Shown: piece by piece, positions 35,563 through 44,486 of the stretch
Layout of the letters: each line of letters begins with the position of its first letter
Position numbering within the stretch: position 1 is the first letter of the stretch
From: Sulfitobacter mediterraneus
GTDB taxonomy: Bacteria; Pseudomonadota; Alphaproteobacteria; Rhodobacterales; Rhodobacteraceae
Assembly (NCBI RefSeq): GCF_003054325.1
Contig: NZ_QBKU01000001.1
Location: 62,001-126,000 of the forward strand
Direction of reading: 5' to 3'
DNA length: 64,000 bases
Translations under genes and position numbers: made by a program
Notes under the pieces: model-generated
Told to the model about the DNA's origin: nothing
Databases searched by the model: none
What the model saw: the letters and a program-made list of their open reading frames with translations, nothing else

Positions 35563-36382
35563 TCTTGACCTCGTCCTCTTCCAGCCGCCGCAACCGCAGG
35601 CAAAACTCTGCGATCTCTGCCAAGGTTTCCTGCGGCTTTTCCAGATGCGGCGCATGCCCGCAATCATCAAGGATCATCGTATCCAGAGGCGAATAGATCC
35701 GTTCTTCTATCTCTTGGATTTGCGCCAGGGTGCCATAGGGATCATCGCGCCCCTGAATGGCCAAGACCGGAATGCGCCAGTGGTCAATCGCATCACCTAC
35801 GTTCCATTTGGCAAATGCGGGGTCAGTCCAGACATCGTGCCATCCCTTAAACGCCACCTCGACATTGGTGTGGTATTTCTCAAGTCGCTGTTTCAGATCC
35901 CCGGTTTCAAAGGCCTCTCCCGCCGCGCGGATCGCGTCCAACCCGGCAGGCTCGGTAAAGAAATGCGGCGCAATCAGGACAAGCCCGCGCACCCGCATAT
36001 CAGAGACTGATCCGGCATAAATCGCTGCAATCGTCGCCCCGTCCGAATGCCCCATCAAGACGCAATGCTCAATCCCCGCCGCATCCAACACGGCGCCCAG
36101 AACATCCTCCGCCTCGCGGGTTTGAAAATCGAGCGGTCGCGGCAACGGTACGGGATCAGAGCCGCCATAACCCGCTCGGCTATAGGCAAAGACCCCAAAT
36201 CCCGTGCGTTCGGCCAATTGCGCGGGCACATCCTTCCACTGCGCGACAGAGCCGAGCCCTTCGTGCAGCAGCACCAGCGTAGGTGCCTTGTGCGGCGCAG
36301 GGCCCCAGCAGCCATACTCAAGCGATTGCCCCTGCACTGTAATCTGTGCCCCTTTGGCATTCGTCCAATTGATCGCCATCAT
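35555..36382 (-). CDS. Alpha/beta hydrolase
   Basis: 275 residues. Catalytic triad candidates: Ser in GHSDG (nucleophile elbow, about 121-125), Asp in GRDDPYG, His in CGHAPHLEKP near the C terminus. HEGLGS after the first strands forms the oxyanion site. It overlaps the benzoate ligase stop by four bases upstream and DUF309 downstream, so it is part of the box operon. Such hydrolases may cleave lactone or ester by-products of aromatic breakdown; the substrate is unknown. Confidence 0.9.
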   Translation of the reverse strand: MMAINWTNAKGAQITVQGQSLEYGCWGPAPHKAPTLVLLHEGLGSVAQWKDVPAQLAERTGFGVFAYSRAGYGGSDPVPLPRPLDFQTREAEDVLGAVLDAAGIEHCVLMGHSDGATIAAIYAGSVSDMRVRGLVLIAPHFFTEPAGLDAIRAAGEAFETGDLKQRLEKYHTNVEVAFKGWHDVWTDPAFAKWNVGDAIDHWRIPVLAIQGRDDPYGTLAQIQEIEERIYSPLDTMILDDCGHAPHLEKPQETLAEIAEFCLRLRRLEEDEVKIG

Positions 36383-37917
36383 GCACCCTCTCTAAGTTTG
36401 AACCGCTGGATCTTTCCGGTTGCGGTTTTTGGCAAATCCTCCACCACTTCGATCCAGCGGGGGTATTTCCATTTGCCGATTTTCTCTTTCACAAAGTCTT
36501 TCAGCTCGGCTTCAAGGGTGTCTGATCCCTCGCCCGATTGCAGCACGATAAACGCCTTGGGCTTTTCCAGCTCGTCCGCGTCCCGCATCGCCACAACTGC
36601 GGCCTCCAACACCTGCGGATGGCTGACCAATGCGCCTTCGACCTCAAAGGGGGACAGCCAGATGCCGGAAACCTTGAACATGTCGTCCGTGCGCCCGCAA
36701 TAGACCAGCCGCCCATCCTCGCGGCGTTCGTATTTATCGCCGGTTCGGGTCCAAACCCCTTCAAAGGTTTCGCGCGATTTGTCGCGTTTGTTCCAATAGC
36801 AGCTCGCGGCAGAGGCTCCGTTGACCAAGAGTTCCCCCACTTCGCCAACCCCGACGTCTGCGCCGGTTTCATCGACCAGCCGCAGGTCATACCCCGGCAC
36901 CGCAACCCCGGAAGTGCCATAGACAATATCGCCCGGCCCATTGCTGAGGAAAATATGCAGCATCTCGGTTGACCCGACACCGTCCAGTATGCCCACACCG
37001 GTGTGCGCCTCCCACCGTTTGCCCACATCTTCGGGCAGCGCCTCACCTGCCGATATGCAGGTATGCAGCGGCGCATCGGGCGCACCGGTTTGATCCATCT
37101 GTGCGACCATCGCCGCATACAGTGTCGGCACCCCGCAAAAGATCGTCGGTTGATGTTCGGCGATGGTGCCAATCATATCCGGCGGGGTGGGCCGGCCAGT
37201 GAACAGCACCGTGCTGGCGCCAACAGACAGCGGAAATGTCATCGCATTGCCCAGCCCATAGGCGAAAAAGAATTTAGCTGCTGACAGCACCACGTCATCC
37301 TCGGCAATACGCAGCACCTTGGCACCGTAAGTGTCTGCCGTGGCCTTCAGGGCGGAATGCACATGCGCAACGCCCTTTGGCTGCCCGGTAGAGCCGGACG
37401 AATATAGCCAGAATGCCACCTCATCGGCGCTGACGGCTATGGTGTCTTGGGCGGGGGCATCGCGCATGAAGTCATCAAACCCTTGTGTGCCCTCCGGCGC
37501 ATCGCCAATCACAACCACCTGCCGCAGATAGGGATTGCCTGCGACCGCAGGGGCAACCACGGGCCAAAGCGCCTCTGACACAAACAGGATCGCCGCGCGG
37601 CTGTCGCGCAGGATCGCGTCATAAACCGGCGTGGCCAACAGCGTGTTAAGTGGGACCGGCACCACACCGGCCTTGATCGCGCCCCAGAAGATCTGTGGAA
37701 ACTCGATCTGGTCCAGCACCAGCATCGCCGCGCGTTCTTCAGGGCGGATATCCACCCGGCTCAACGCCCCTGCCACCTGCGCCGCCCCTGAGGCCATTTC
37801 ACCATAGCTCAGGCTACGTCCGCTTTGTGCTTCCAAGAAGGCACGCTTGCTTCCGCGCCCCTCGATCAGATGCCGGTCCACAAAATAGGTGACAGCGTTG
37901 TTGTCGGTAGAAACCAT
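36379..37917 (-). CDS. bclA: Benzoate-CoA ligase
   Basis: 512-residue ANL-superfamily ligase activating benzoate to benzoyl-CoA with ATP, the entry to the Box route. AMP-binding motif YSSGSTGQPKGV (172-183); the adenylate-binding region includes GVGSTEMLHIFLS and TGDKYER; catalytic lysine lies in TATGKIQRFKLR at the C terminus. YGLGNAMTFPLSVGAS is typical of benzoate ligases. Start at 37917 is supported by GGGGGA directly upstream. A BoxR-like palindrome sits about 70 bases before it. Confidence 0.95.
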   Translation of the reverse strand: MVSTDNNAVTYFVDRHLIEGRGSKRAFLEAQSGRSLSYGEMASGAAQVAGALSRVDIRPEERAAMLVLDQIEFPQIFWGAIKAGVVPVPLNTLLATPVYDAILRDSRAAILFVSEALWPVVAPAVAGNPYLRQVVVIGDAPEGTQGFDDFMRDAPAQDTIAVSADEVAFWLYSSGSTGQPKGVAHVHSALKATADTYGAKVLRIAEDDVVLSAAKFFFAYGLGNAMTFPLSVGASTVLFTGRPTPPDMIGTIAEHQPTIFCGVPTLYAAMVAQMDQTGAPDAPLHTCISAGEALPEDVGKRWEAHTGVGILDGVGSTEMLHIFLSNGPGDIVYGTSGVAVPGYDLRLVDETGADVGVGEVGELLVNGASAASCYWNKRDKSRETFEGVWTRTGDKYERREDGRLVYCGRTDDMFKVSGIWLSPFEVEGALVSHPQVLEAAVVAMRDADELEKPKAFIVLQSGEGSDTLEAELKDFVKEKIGKWKYPRWIEVVEDLPKTATGKIQRFKLREGA

Positions 37918-37986
37918 GAAATCCCCCAGTATTTGCGCAACATTGTGCATCCCGTCCGGCCATGCGCAACCGGCAGCACAAAAGGT

Positions 37987-38002
37987 TGCACTTTAATGCG
38001 CA
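37987..38002. promoter_or_regulatory. Candidate BoxR operator upstream of the benzoate ligase
   Basis: Minus strand TGCGCATTAAAGTGCA, nearly palindromic and overlapping the stop codon of the preceding ligase gene. It matches the site before the TRAP operon (TGCGCATTATAGTGC) at all but one position over 15 bases. Its distance of about 70 bases from the bclA ATG suits a promoter-proximal operator. Confidence 0.55.
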
Positions 38003-39807
38003 GTGGTGATCCGGCTTGCGGTCTGCGGATCATAAAGCTGATCCACCAGATCTGCGCGGCGGCGCAGGAACTTGGGAAAGTTGATGTTGCCCTTCGCGGT
38101 CGCCTCTCCCTCGGCCATTGAGGCCGGTTCAGACAAGACCAAGGCGCAGCTGACATGCGTGGATTGATCTGACTGTGCCGCCAGTGCCGACAGACGCCTA
38201 CCCAGTTCTTCTTGCAACGGGGCGCAGGTGATCACGCCGTCCGCCTCTGACAGGGTCCAGCCCTGCGCGGCAATTGCGGCGCGGTTGGGCAGGATCATCG
38301 CCCCCACCTCGGACCGGTCTTCGCCGGTGATCACCACGTCCTGCGCAAAGGGGGCCAGCGCCGCCAGCACATCCAGCCGCAGTTGCGAGGCCCGCACCCA
38401 GGTGCCGGTCATCAATTTGAAGTTTTCCGAGATCCGCCCGTCAAACATCAGCCCGCGATCGGCATCCACAGGATCGACCATCTGCATCGCGTCACCGGTG
38501 ATGAAATAACCTTCGGCGTCGAATGCCTCCGCCGTTTTGGCGGGATTGTTCAGATAACCGGGCGTGATGTTCTCCCCCTTGACGCGGGCATCGAACCGGC
38601 CCTCGCCATCCGGCACCAGCTTGACCGTACATCCCGGCATCGGCACGCCAACCAAACCTGCGCCCTTGGCCGGTTCATGGCTGATCATCACGCCCGGTGC
38701 AGTTTCCGTCAGCCCCCAAGATGTGGTGATCAGGGGCAATTGCCCACAAGTGTCCAGCGCCAGTTGTTCCAGTGCGGTCCAGATGCCTTGCGGCAAGGAC
38801 GCGCCCGCGTAAAAGATCATGTCGAGATCGGCAAAATAGGTCTCGCGCAGGGCTTTGTCCGCCTTCAGTGCCGTGACCAACTGGGAAAAGCCAACCGGCA
38901 CGTTAAAGCTGATGGTGGCTGAAACCTCTGCAAGGTTCGCGCAGGTCCGGTCAAACAGCCCCGGTGCAGGTTTGCCATCGTCCAGATGCATGCTGCCACC
39001 ATTGGCCAGCACCAGATTGAAGTTATACGAGCCGCCAAAGGTATGATTCCATGGCAGCCAATCCACCAGCCGCGGCGGGCGTTTGGCGAGGAAGGGCAGA
39101 CAGGCCGCGACCTGAGCCTGATTGGTGGTCATCATCCGCTGTGTGGTCAGAACGCCCTTGGGATCAGAGGTGGAGCCGGAGGTGAGCAGGATCTTGGCCA
39201 GCGTATCGGGCGTCACCGCATCTGCCGCCGCTTGCACATCACTGCCGCCCGGGCGCATGAGATCGGCCAGATCGGTCGCGCCACTCGTAGCCGGCACAGA
39301 GGACAGTTTTTCAACACCCGCAAACACCTCCAGATCCAGCGCCGCCGCGTATTGTGCCGCGTCCGATGCATAGACCAGACCGGGGCGCACCATATCTGCG
39401 GCATGGATCAACCGCCCATGAGCGGCAGGGATCAGGGCATATTGTTCTGCAACAGGCACTACCGGTATGCCAACATATTGCGCGGCAAGGCTGAGCAGGG
39501 CGTGGTCAATACTGTTGCCGGAGATGATCAAAACAGGCCGGTCCGGGCCAAGCTCGCGGTTCAACAGGTGCCCCGCTATTGCTCGGACCATATCACGCGC
39601 CGCGCCATATGTGACCTTGCGCCAGCCTGCGCCGGACCGTTCGGCAAGGAACAGAGCGTCAGGCGTTGCACCCGCCCAATGATCCAGCCAATCACCTGTA
39701 CACCGCGCCACTGGCCCGTGGTCATACGCCGACCGCAGGACAATCGTCCCATCGGCGCGATCCTCACGCAGAACCTGATGTGGCTTCAAACCCAGATGTG
39801 CCGTCAT
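37993..39807 (-). CDS. fcs: Feruloyl-CoA synthase-like acyl-CoA ligase
   Basis: 604-residue ANL-superfamily ligase of the long feruloyl-CoA synthase type, which activates hydroxycinnamates such as ferulate or p-coumarate. ATP motif ILLTSGSTSDPKGVL (about 205-219); DWLPWNHTFGGSYNFNL, SWGLTETAPGVMISH and FDGRISENFKLMTGTWV are typical; the lysine-bearing end reads EATAKGNINFPKFLRRR. It shares the strand with TRAP genes upstream and bclA downstream. The partner hydratase/aldolase is not in the window, so the substrate is inferred. Confidence 0.85.
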   Translation of the reverse strand: MTAHLGLKPHQVLREDRADGTIVLRSAYDHGPVARCTGDWLDHWAGATPDALFLAERSGAGWRKVTYGAARDMVRAIAGHLLNRELGPDRPVLIISGNSIDHALLSLAAQYVGIPVVPVAEQYALIPAAHGRLIHAADMVRPGLVYASDAAQYAAALDLEVFAGVEKLSSVPATSGATDLADLMRPGGSDVQAAADAVTPDTLAKILLTSGSTSDPKGVLTTQRMMTTNQAQVAACLPFLAKRPPRLVDWLPWNHTFGGSYNFNLVLANGGSMHLDDGKPAPGLFDRTCANLAEVSATISFNVPVGFSQLVTALKADKALRETYFADLDMIFYAGASLPQGIWTALEQLALDTCGQLPLITTSWGLTETAPGVMISHEPAKGAGLVGVPMPGCTVKLVPDGEGRFDARVKGENITPGYLNNPAKTAEAFDAEGYFITGDAMQMVDPVDADRGLMFDGRISENFKLMTGTWVRASQLRLDVLAALAPFAQDVVITGEDRSEVGAMILPNRAAIAAQGWTLSEADGVITCAPLQEELGRRLSALAAQSDQSTHVSCALVLSEPASMAEGEATAKGNINFPKFLRRRADLVDQLYDPQTASRITTAH

Positions 39808-39823
39808 TGCAAACCTCCCTCAG

Positions 39824-39839
39824 CCTGCAAAAATGCAGG
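39824..39839. repeat. Short hairpin between dctM and fcs
   Basis: CCTGCA-AAAA-TGCAGG, a perfect 6-bp stem, in the 69-base gap between the TRAP large permease and the ligase gene. Confidence 0.5.
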
Positions 39840-39876
39840 GCGGTTGTTCCAAAGGCAGCTTTCCCTCGCCCGCCCG

Positions 39877-41196
39877 TCAGCCGGGCAGCAGGAACAATGT
39901 AATCGCGGGGAAGGCCACCAGAATAATCACGCGCACGATATCGGAGCCGACAAAATACATCACCGATTTATAGGTCTCGGTCATCGGCGTCTCTCGGTCC
40001 ATCGAGTTGATGATGAACAGGTTCATCCCCACCGGCGGCGTGATCAGACCAACCTCGACCACGATCAGCACCAGAATGCCGAACCAGATCGCCAGATGTT
40101 CCGGGCTCATGCCAAAGTCCATCGCCGAAATGACCGGAAAAAAGATCGGCACGGTCAGCAGGATCATCGACAGGCTGTCCATCAGGCAGCCAAACACCAG
40201 ATAGAAGGCCAAGATGACGCAAAGCACCAGAAGCGGGCTGAAGCCTTGGGTCACGACCCAATCAGCCATGAACTGCGGCACGCCAGACAGGGCAAGAAAA
40301 CCGTTGTAGAACGCCGCGCCCAGCACGATGAAAAAGATCATCGCCGTGGTCCGCGCCGTGCCCAAAAGGCTGTCACCCAGCACTTTCCAGTTCAGGCTGC
40401 CGGACACCAGCGCCACAAGGCCGGTGCCCATCGCGCCAATGGCGGAGCCTTCGGTGGGTGTAAACCAACCCAGATAGATGCCGCCAACAACGACGAGGAA
40501 AATCACCAGCACCGGCCATGTGTCCGCCAATGCACGGAAGCGTTCTGCCATGGGGACCGCAGGCCGGGTGCCTGCTGCATCCGGGTGCAGGCGTACATAG
40601 ATGGAGATCGTCAGAATATACCCCAGCGCCGCCAGAATGCCCGGCACGAACGCTGCGAGGAATAGCTTGGCAATGTTCTGTTCGGTCAGGATCGCATAGA
40701 TCACAAGAATCACCGAAGGCGGAATCAAGATGCCCAATGTGCCGCCAGCGGCCAGCGTCGCAGTGGAAAAACCGCCCGAATAGCCATAGCGTTTCAACTC
40801 CGGCAGGGCGACCTTGGACATGGTCGCAGCCGTGGCCAGCGAAGATCCACAGATCGCGCCAAACCCGGCGCAGGCACCAACAGCCGCCATTGCAACGCCG
40901 CCGCGACGGTGCCCGAGAAAGCTTTCGGCCGCTTTGAACAGGGCCTGGCTCATCCCGGAGAGGGTCGCGAATTGCCCCATCAGCAGGAACATCGGAATGA
41001 TGGTCAGCGAATAGCTGGAAAAGGTCGTGTAGGTCTCTGATTTCAGCTTGGCCAACAGCGGGGTCGGATTGCCGCCCATCGCCATATACCAGCCGCCAAA
41101 TCCGCACAGAAGCATCGCCAAACCGATGGGCGCACGCAGAAACACCATGATCATCAGGACGGGAAAGGACCAAAAGCCCAGTTCGAGGTTGGTCAT
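39877..41196 (-). CDS. dctM: TRAP transporter large permease (DctM)
   Basis: 439 residues with about 12 hydrophobic helices, the sodium-driven transport subunit of a TRAP system. Family segments include RAPIGLAMLLCGFGGWYM, SSYSLTIIPMFLLMGQFA and GTLGILIPPSVILVIYAILTEQNIAKLF. The second in-frame ATG (41196) is preferred because GGGGA lies 8 bases before it; the first, at 41211, lies inside dctQ. Works with DctQ and DctP encoded upstream. Confidence 0.94.
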   Translation of the reverse strand: MTNLELGFWSFPVLMIMVFLRAPIGLAMLLCGFGGWYMAMGGNPTPLLAKLKSETYTTFSSYSLTIIPMFLLMGQFATLSGMSQALFKAAESFLGHRRGGVAMAAVGACAGFGAICGSSLATAATMSKVALPELKRYGYSGGFSTATLAAGGTLGILIPPSVILVIYAILTEQNIAKLFLAAFVPGILAALGYILTISIYVRLHPDAAGTRPAVPMAERFRALADTWPVLVIFLVVVGGIYLGWFTPTEGSAIGAMGTGLVALVSGSLNWKVLGDSLLGTARTTAMIFFIVLGAAFYNGFLALSGVPQFMADWVVTQGFSPLLVLCVILAFYLVFGCLMDSLSMILLTVPIFFPVISAMDFGMSPEHLAIWFGILVLIVVEVGLITPPVGMNLFIINSMDRETPMTETYKSVMYFVGSDIVRVIILVAFPAITLFLLPG

Positions 41197-41197
41197 T

Positions 41198-41779
41198 TCA
41201 ATGTTCCCCATGCTCGGACGGCAGAATGCTGTGGTTTTGCACAGCCTCCAAAAGGCGCATCACCGCGCAATAGGCCGCGACAATGCAGGTCACAACACCG
41301 GCGGCAAAGCTGGCCGCATAGGCCCACCAAACCGGAAATTGCAGGAACAATGTTGTCTCGCCGTTGCCCATGTACCGCTGCATGCCTTCGTAAAGCCGCC
41401 AGATGATCAGCAGCAACACCAGCGCCAGAACAATCTCCCAAAAGGCGGCGATCCAACGGTTCGCCCGCAGCGGAAGCGCGGCGGTAAAAACATCCACTGT
41501 CGCATGGGAGCCATAAAGCTGGCACAGCGGCAGGAAGGAAAAGATCGAAAACGCAACACCGGCTTCAAGCAGTTCGTAACTGCCGTTGATCTCGCCAATG
41601 CCAAGATCCAGCAAAGCTTGGGAAAAACCGGTCATCTTTTGCTGAAAGAAATCATTGTGCAGCAGCTTGTTCACAGACCGCCCGATGATCGACAGCGATG
41701 TTAGAACGATCAACACGATCAGGACAAACCCACCCGCCAATGCGGTGAGGCGTGCAAGGGACTGGATCAGCCGGTGCAT
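41198..41779 (-). CDS. dctQ: TRAP transporter small permease (DctQ)
   Basis: 193 residues with four helices (about 12-35, 68-88, 105-128, 143-168), the expected DctQ topology. LDLGIGEINGSYELLEAGVAFSIFSFLPLCQLYGSHATVDVF matches the conserved Q-subunit region. It is separated from dctP by a terminator-like hairpin, so it is probably expressed at a lower level than the binding protein. Confidence 0.88.
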   Translation of the reverse strand: MHRLIQSLARLTALAGGFVLIVLIVLTSLSIIGRSVNKLLHNDFFQQKMTGFSQALLDLGIGEINGSYELLEAGVAFSIFSFLPLCQLYGSHATVDVFTAALPLRANRWIAAFWEIVLALVLLLIIWRLYEGMQRYMGNGETTLFLQFPVWWAYAASFAAGVVTCIVAAYCAVMRLLEAVQNHSILPSEHGEH

Positions 41780-41800
41780 TGCTATTCTCTCAGTTTAGTC

Positions 41801-41833
41801 AAAAAAATCTGCGGCAGCCGAACTGCCGCAGAT
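41801..41833 (-). terminator. Terminator-like hairpin inside the TRAP operon
   Basis: On the minus strand ATCTGCGGCAG-TTCGG-CTGCCGCAGAT, a perfect 11-bp stem, is followed by seven T residues. It stands in the 74-base gap between dctP and dctQ. Partial termination here would give excess binding protein over the permease, as is usual for transporter operons. Confidence 0.88.
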
Positions 41834-41853
41834 CTGTACTCATGCACGGTGGC

Positions 41854-42888
41854 TTACTTGTCGTAAGCGTCCATCAGCATTTTTGCTTCGTCGATCAGGG
41901 CCTGACCGTCGATGCCTTTGGATGTCATGTCTGCGATCCATTCGTCATAGATCGGCTGCGCCACATCGCGCCATGCCTGAACGTCATCACCGGCAACTGT
42001 TACGATGGTGTTGCCACGATCCACAGCAGCCTGACGTGCAGGGCCATCGGAATCAGACTGCGTGCCGCCCGCAAAGATCGAGAATTCCAGACCGGAGTTA
42101 TCGTCGATCACTTTTTGCAGGTCCGCTGGCAGACCTTCATAGCGGTCTTTGTTCATCGCCAGAACGAATGTCAGAACATAAAGGGCGTTGCCTTCAAATT
42201 CTGTGTGGTTTGTTACCAGCTCTGGCACTTTCAACGCGCCGGTCACTTCCCAAGGGATGGTTGTGCCGTCGATCACACCTTTGGACAGGCCCTCTGGCAC
42301 AGCCGGAACTGGCATACCAACAGGGGTGGAGCCCATTTTTTCCAGCAGCGAGTTCACAAGACGCGAACCACCACGGATTTTCAGGCCTTCCATGTCGGCA
42401 GGCGTGCGGACTTCTTTATTGACGTGGATCATGCCGGGGCCATGGACCCATGTGGCCAGAATGTGCACGTCTTTGAATTCACCGTCTTTCATGTGCTTTT
42501 CAAACATCTGCCAATACGCAGAGGATGCTGCGCGGGCGTTTGTCATCATGAAGGGCAGTTCGAACACCTCGGTGCTGGGATAGCGGCCCGGCGTATAGCC
42601 AACCACGGTCCAGACGATGTCGGCCACGCCGTCGATCGCTTGGTCCATCAGCTCTGGTGGTTTGCCGCCCAGTTGCATGGAGGGATAGCGCTCAACCTTG
42701 ATGCGGCCGCCGCTGTCTTTTTCAACGTTGTCAGCCCAGACATCCAGCACCAGCTTGGGCACATTGGCCTGTGGTGGCAGGAATTGGTGCATGCGCAGTG
42801 TCACCTCCTGCGCCATTGCGGTTGTCGCCATCAGGGTCGCAGCAACAGCCGCCCCCGCCATACCCATCAGGGTTCTGCGAAAAATCAT
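41854..42888 (-). CDS. dctP: TRAP transporter substrate-binding protein (DctP)
   Basis: 344 residues. A Sec signal peptide (MIFRRTLMGMAGAAVAATLM, cleavage near AMA-QE at 25-26) precedes a DctP/TAXI-like fold: VTLRMHQFLPPQANVPKLVLDVWAD and DMEGLKIRGGSRL, whose arginine normally grips the ligand carboxylate. Ligation genes downstream (fcs, bclA) make aromatic carboxylates likely ligands. The start has AGGGAGACC directly upstream. Confidence 0.93.
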   Translation of the reverse strand: MIFRRTLMGMAGAAVAATLMATTAMAQEVTLRMHQFLPPQANVPKLVLDVWADNVEKDSGGRIKVERYPSMQLGGKPPELMDQAIDGVADIVWTVVGYTPGRYPSTEVFELPFMMTNARAASSAYWQMFEKHMKDGEFKDVHILATWVHGPGMIHVNKEVRTPADMEGLKIRGGSRLVNSLLEKMGSTPVGMPVPAVPEGLSKGVIDGTTIPWEVTGALKVPELVTNHTEFEGNALYVLTFVLAMNKDRYEGLPADLQKVIDDNSGLEFSIFAGGTQSDSDGPARQAAVDRGNTIVTVAGDDVQAWRDVAQPIYDEWIADMTSKGIDGQALIDEAKMLMDAYDK

Positions 42889-43209
42889 AGTGGTCTCCCT
42901 TTGTTATCCATCTGGCCCCGGTTCCCCCGCGGTCCTGATTTGGCCGAAGTGCAGCTTGCACCCCCGGTTGTGCCTTTAATCAATACCCGCTGACCGCGAC
43001 GACGCAAGCCAAGACAGGCAAAAACGCAATTTGTCACAGGTTTCCGGCCCAAATCGGGCCCTTCCGGCAAGGCAGGTCGCGCTCAGAAAAAGCATTTTAG
43101 TGCAGATCATCCCAAGCCAGCACTGCGCCACAGTCAACGGCAAACATCATTCTGCGCATTATAGTGCCTAGGGTCAGGCCCGTGTGGCAGCTATATTTGG
43201 GGGAAAAGA
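42889..43209. other. 321-base promoter region of the TRAP operon
   Basis: No convincing gene. It carries a BoxR-like palindrome at 43153-43167 and further TGC-rich stretches. It separates the dctP start from the tRNA gene on the same strand; the tRNA lacks an evident terminator in the first 40 bases after it. Confidence 0.6.
43153..43167. promoter_or_regulatory. Candidate BoxR operator upstream of the TRAP operon
   Basis: TGCGCATTATAGTGC, almost identical to 37987-38002 and similar to 35098-35113. It is about 265 bases before the dctP ATG, somewhat far, but the promoter position is unknown. A shared operator would place aromatic uptake and benzoyl-CoA breakdown under one regulator. Confidence 0.5.
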
Positions 43210-43286
<77 letters not shown>

Positions 43287-43490
43287 ATCGGCGCGTGAAT
43301 TAGGACAGCCTCCGCTTGGCGTCAAGCCCAAAACCTCATCGAAAATACATCAGTTTGCCCGCGCAGGCACCGCCACGTTTTGACCAAAGCCGCCCAGCGC
43401 AACCAAAGCTTCACCCAATTGCCCCGCTCGCGCCCAAATCTGGCCCCAAAAACCGGACATGTCAGCAATGCACAACTCCGGAGAGCGTCC

Positions 43491-44486
43491 ATGCCAACAG
43501 ATGCCAGCCTGCCTTTCGCCGCCCCTCAAGACGCGGCACAAAAACCTGTCTTGGAAAAGATCGGGCTGTGGCTGGCCCCTGCCGAGGTTTTCCTCATTGT
43601 GCTTTCACTTTTGACTGGCGCGCTCGCGGCGACACTCGCCATTGCATTTGACCAAAGGGTCGCTTGGGCAGAGTTCCTCATCAGCTTTGCACCCGCCATC
43701 GGGCTGATTGGTCTGGGCGCATATATCCGTGTGAAAAAACAAATGCACCGCGCTGGGTTGGCGGCGATTGGTGCAGGAATTTACATCGGATTTTCCGGCG
43801 TCATCGCGATTTTGATCTATCTGCGGTTTCCGATCAGCACCCCGATGATCGACACAAATCTGATGCGCATGGATCAGTGGCTGGTCGGCTATGACTGGGT
43901 CAGTTTTGTTGGCTTTATCGCCCAATATCCAGACCTTGGTAAAATCCTTGGCTGGGTCTACAACACCTCACTGGGTCAATTGTTTGTGGTGATCTTTGTT
44001 CTGGGCTTCACGGGCCGCACTGTGCAACTGCATCGCGTTCTGGTGGCTGGCATCCTTTCCCTGCTCTTGGCCGTGGCATTTTGGTGGGCTTGGCCCAGCG
44101 TTGGCCCTTCGGCCTATTTCACGCTGCCAACCTCCACCGAACAAGCGCTTGGCCTCGTGCATGGTCAGGCCGAAGGCGGGCGGCTTCTGCGCATGACACA
44201 AGAAGGCAATGCGTTGATCGCGCCGGGCATGATCATGGGCACAATTGCATTCCCATCCTACCACACGGTCATGGTGTTTCTCGCGATCTGCTTTGTCCGG
44301 GGAACGATGATTTTCTGGCCGATGGTCTTGCTCAACATCGGCATGCTGCCTGCGATCCTGTCACACGGCGGGCATCACTTTAGTGATCTTCTGGGCGGTG
44401 TTGCGGTGTTTGTTCTGGCGTGGCTGTTTGCCCACTGGATCGTGCCGAACAAGGCCGAAGACCAACAGATAAAGGCCAACGCCTGA
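43491..44486 (+). CDS. PAP2-family phosphatase-like membrane protein
   Basis: 331 residues with six or more helices. The PAP2 second and third motifs are visible as PSYHTVMVF (about 255-263) and SHGGHHFSDLLGG (about 288-300), the histidines and aspartate of the phosphatase centre. The form resembles inositol phosphorylceramide synthase-like PAP2 proteins rather than small lipid phosphatases. ATG at 43491 follows GGAGAG; the open frame extends upstream without support. Substrate, probably a membrane lipid phosphate, is unknown. Confidence 0.85.
   Translation: MPTDASLPFAAPQDAAQKPVLEKIGLWLAPAEVFLIVLSLLTGALAATLAIAFDQRVAWAEFLISFAPAIGLIGLGAYIRVKKQMHRAGLAAIGAGIYIGFSGVIAILIYLRFPISTPMIDTNLMRMDQWLVGYDWVSFVGFIAQYPDLGKILGWVYNTSLGQLFVVIFVLGFTGRTVQLHRVLVAGILSLLLAVAFWWAWPSVGPSAYFTLPTSTEQALGLVHGQAEGGRLLRMTQEGNALIAPGMIMGTIAFPSYHTVMVFLAICFVRGTMIFWPMVLLNIGMLPAILSHGGHHFSDLLGGVAVFVLAWLFAHWIVPNKAEDQQIKANA

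Noticed and set aside
38986-40665. Very long opposite-strand frame over fcs and dctM
   Set aside because: It arises from codon bias of two well-supported genes on the minus strand; its composition is Arg/His/Gln-rich.
43350-43460. Possible 36-codon minus-strand frame just upstream of the tRNA
   Set aside because: No well-placed ribosome site, overlap with the start of the PAP2 frame region, and no recognised product.
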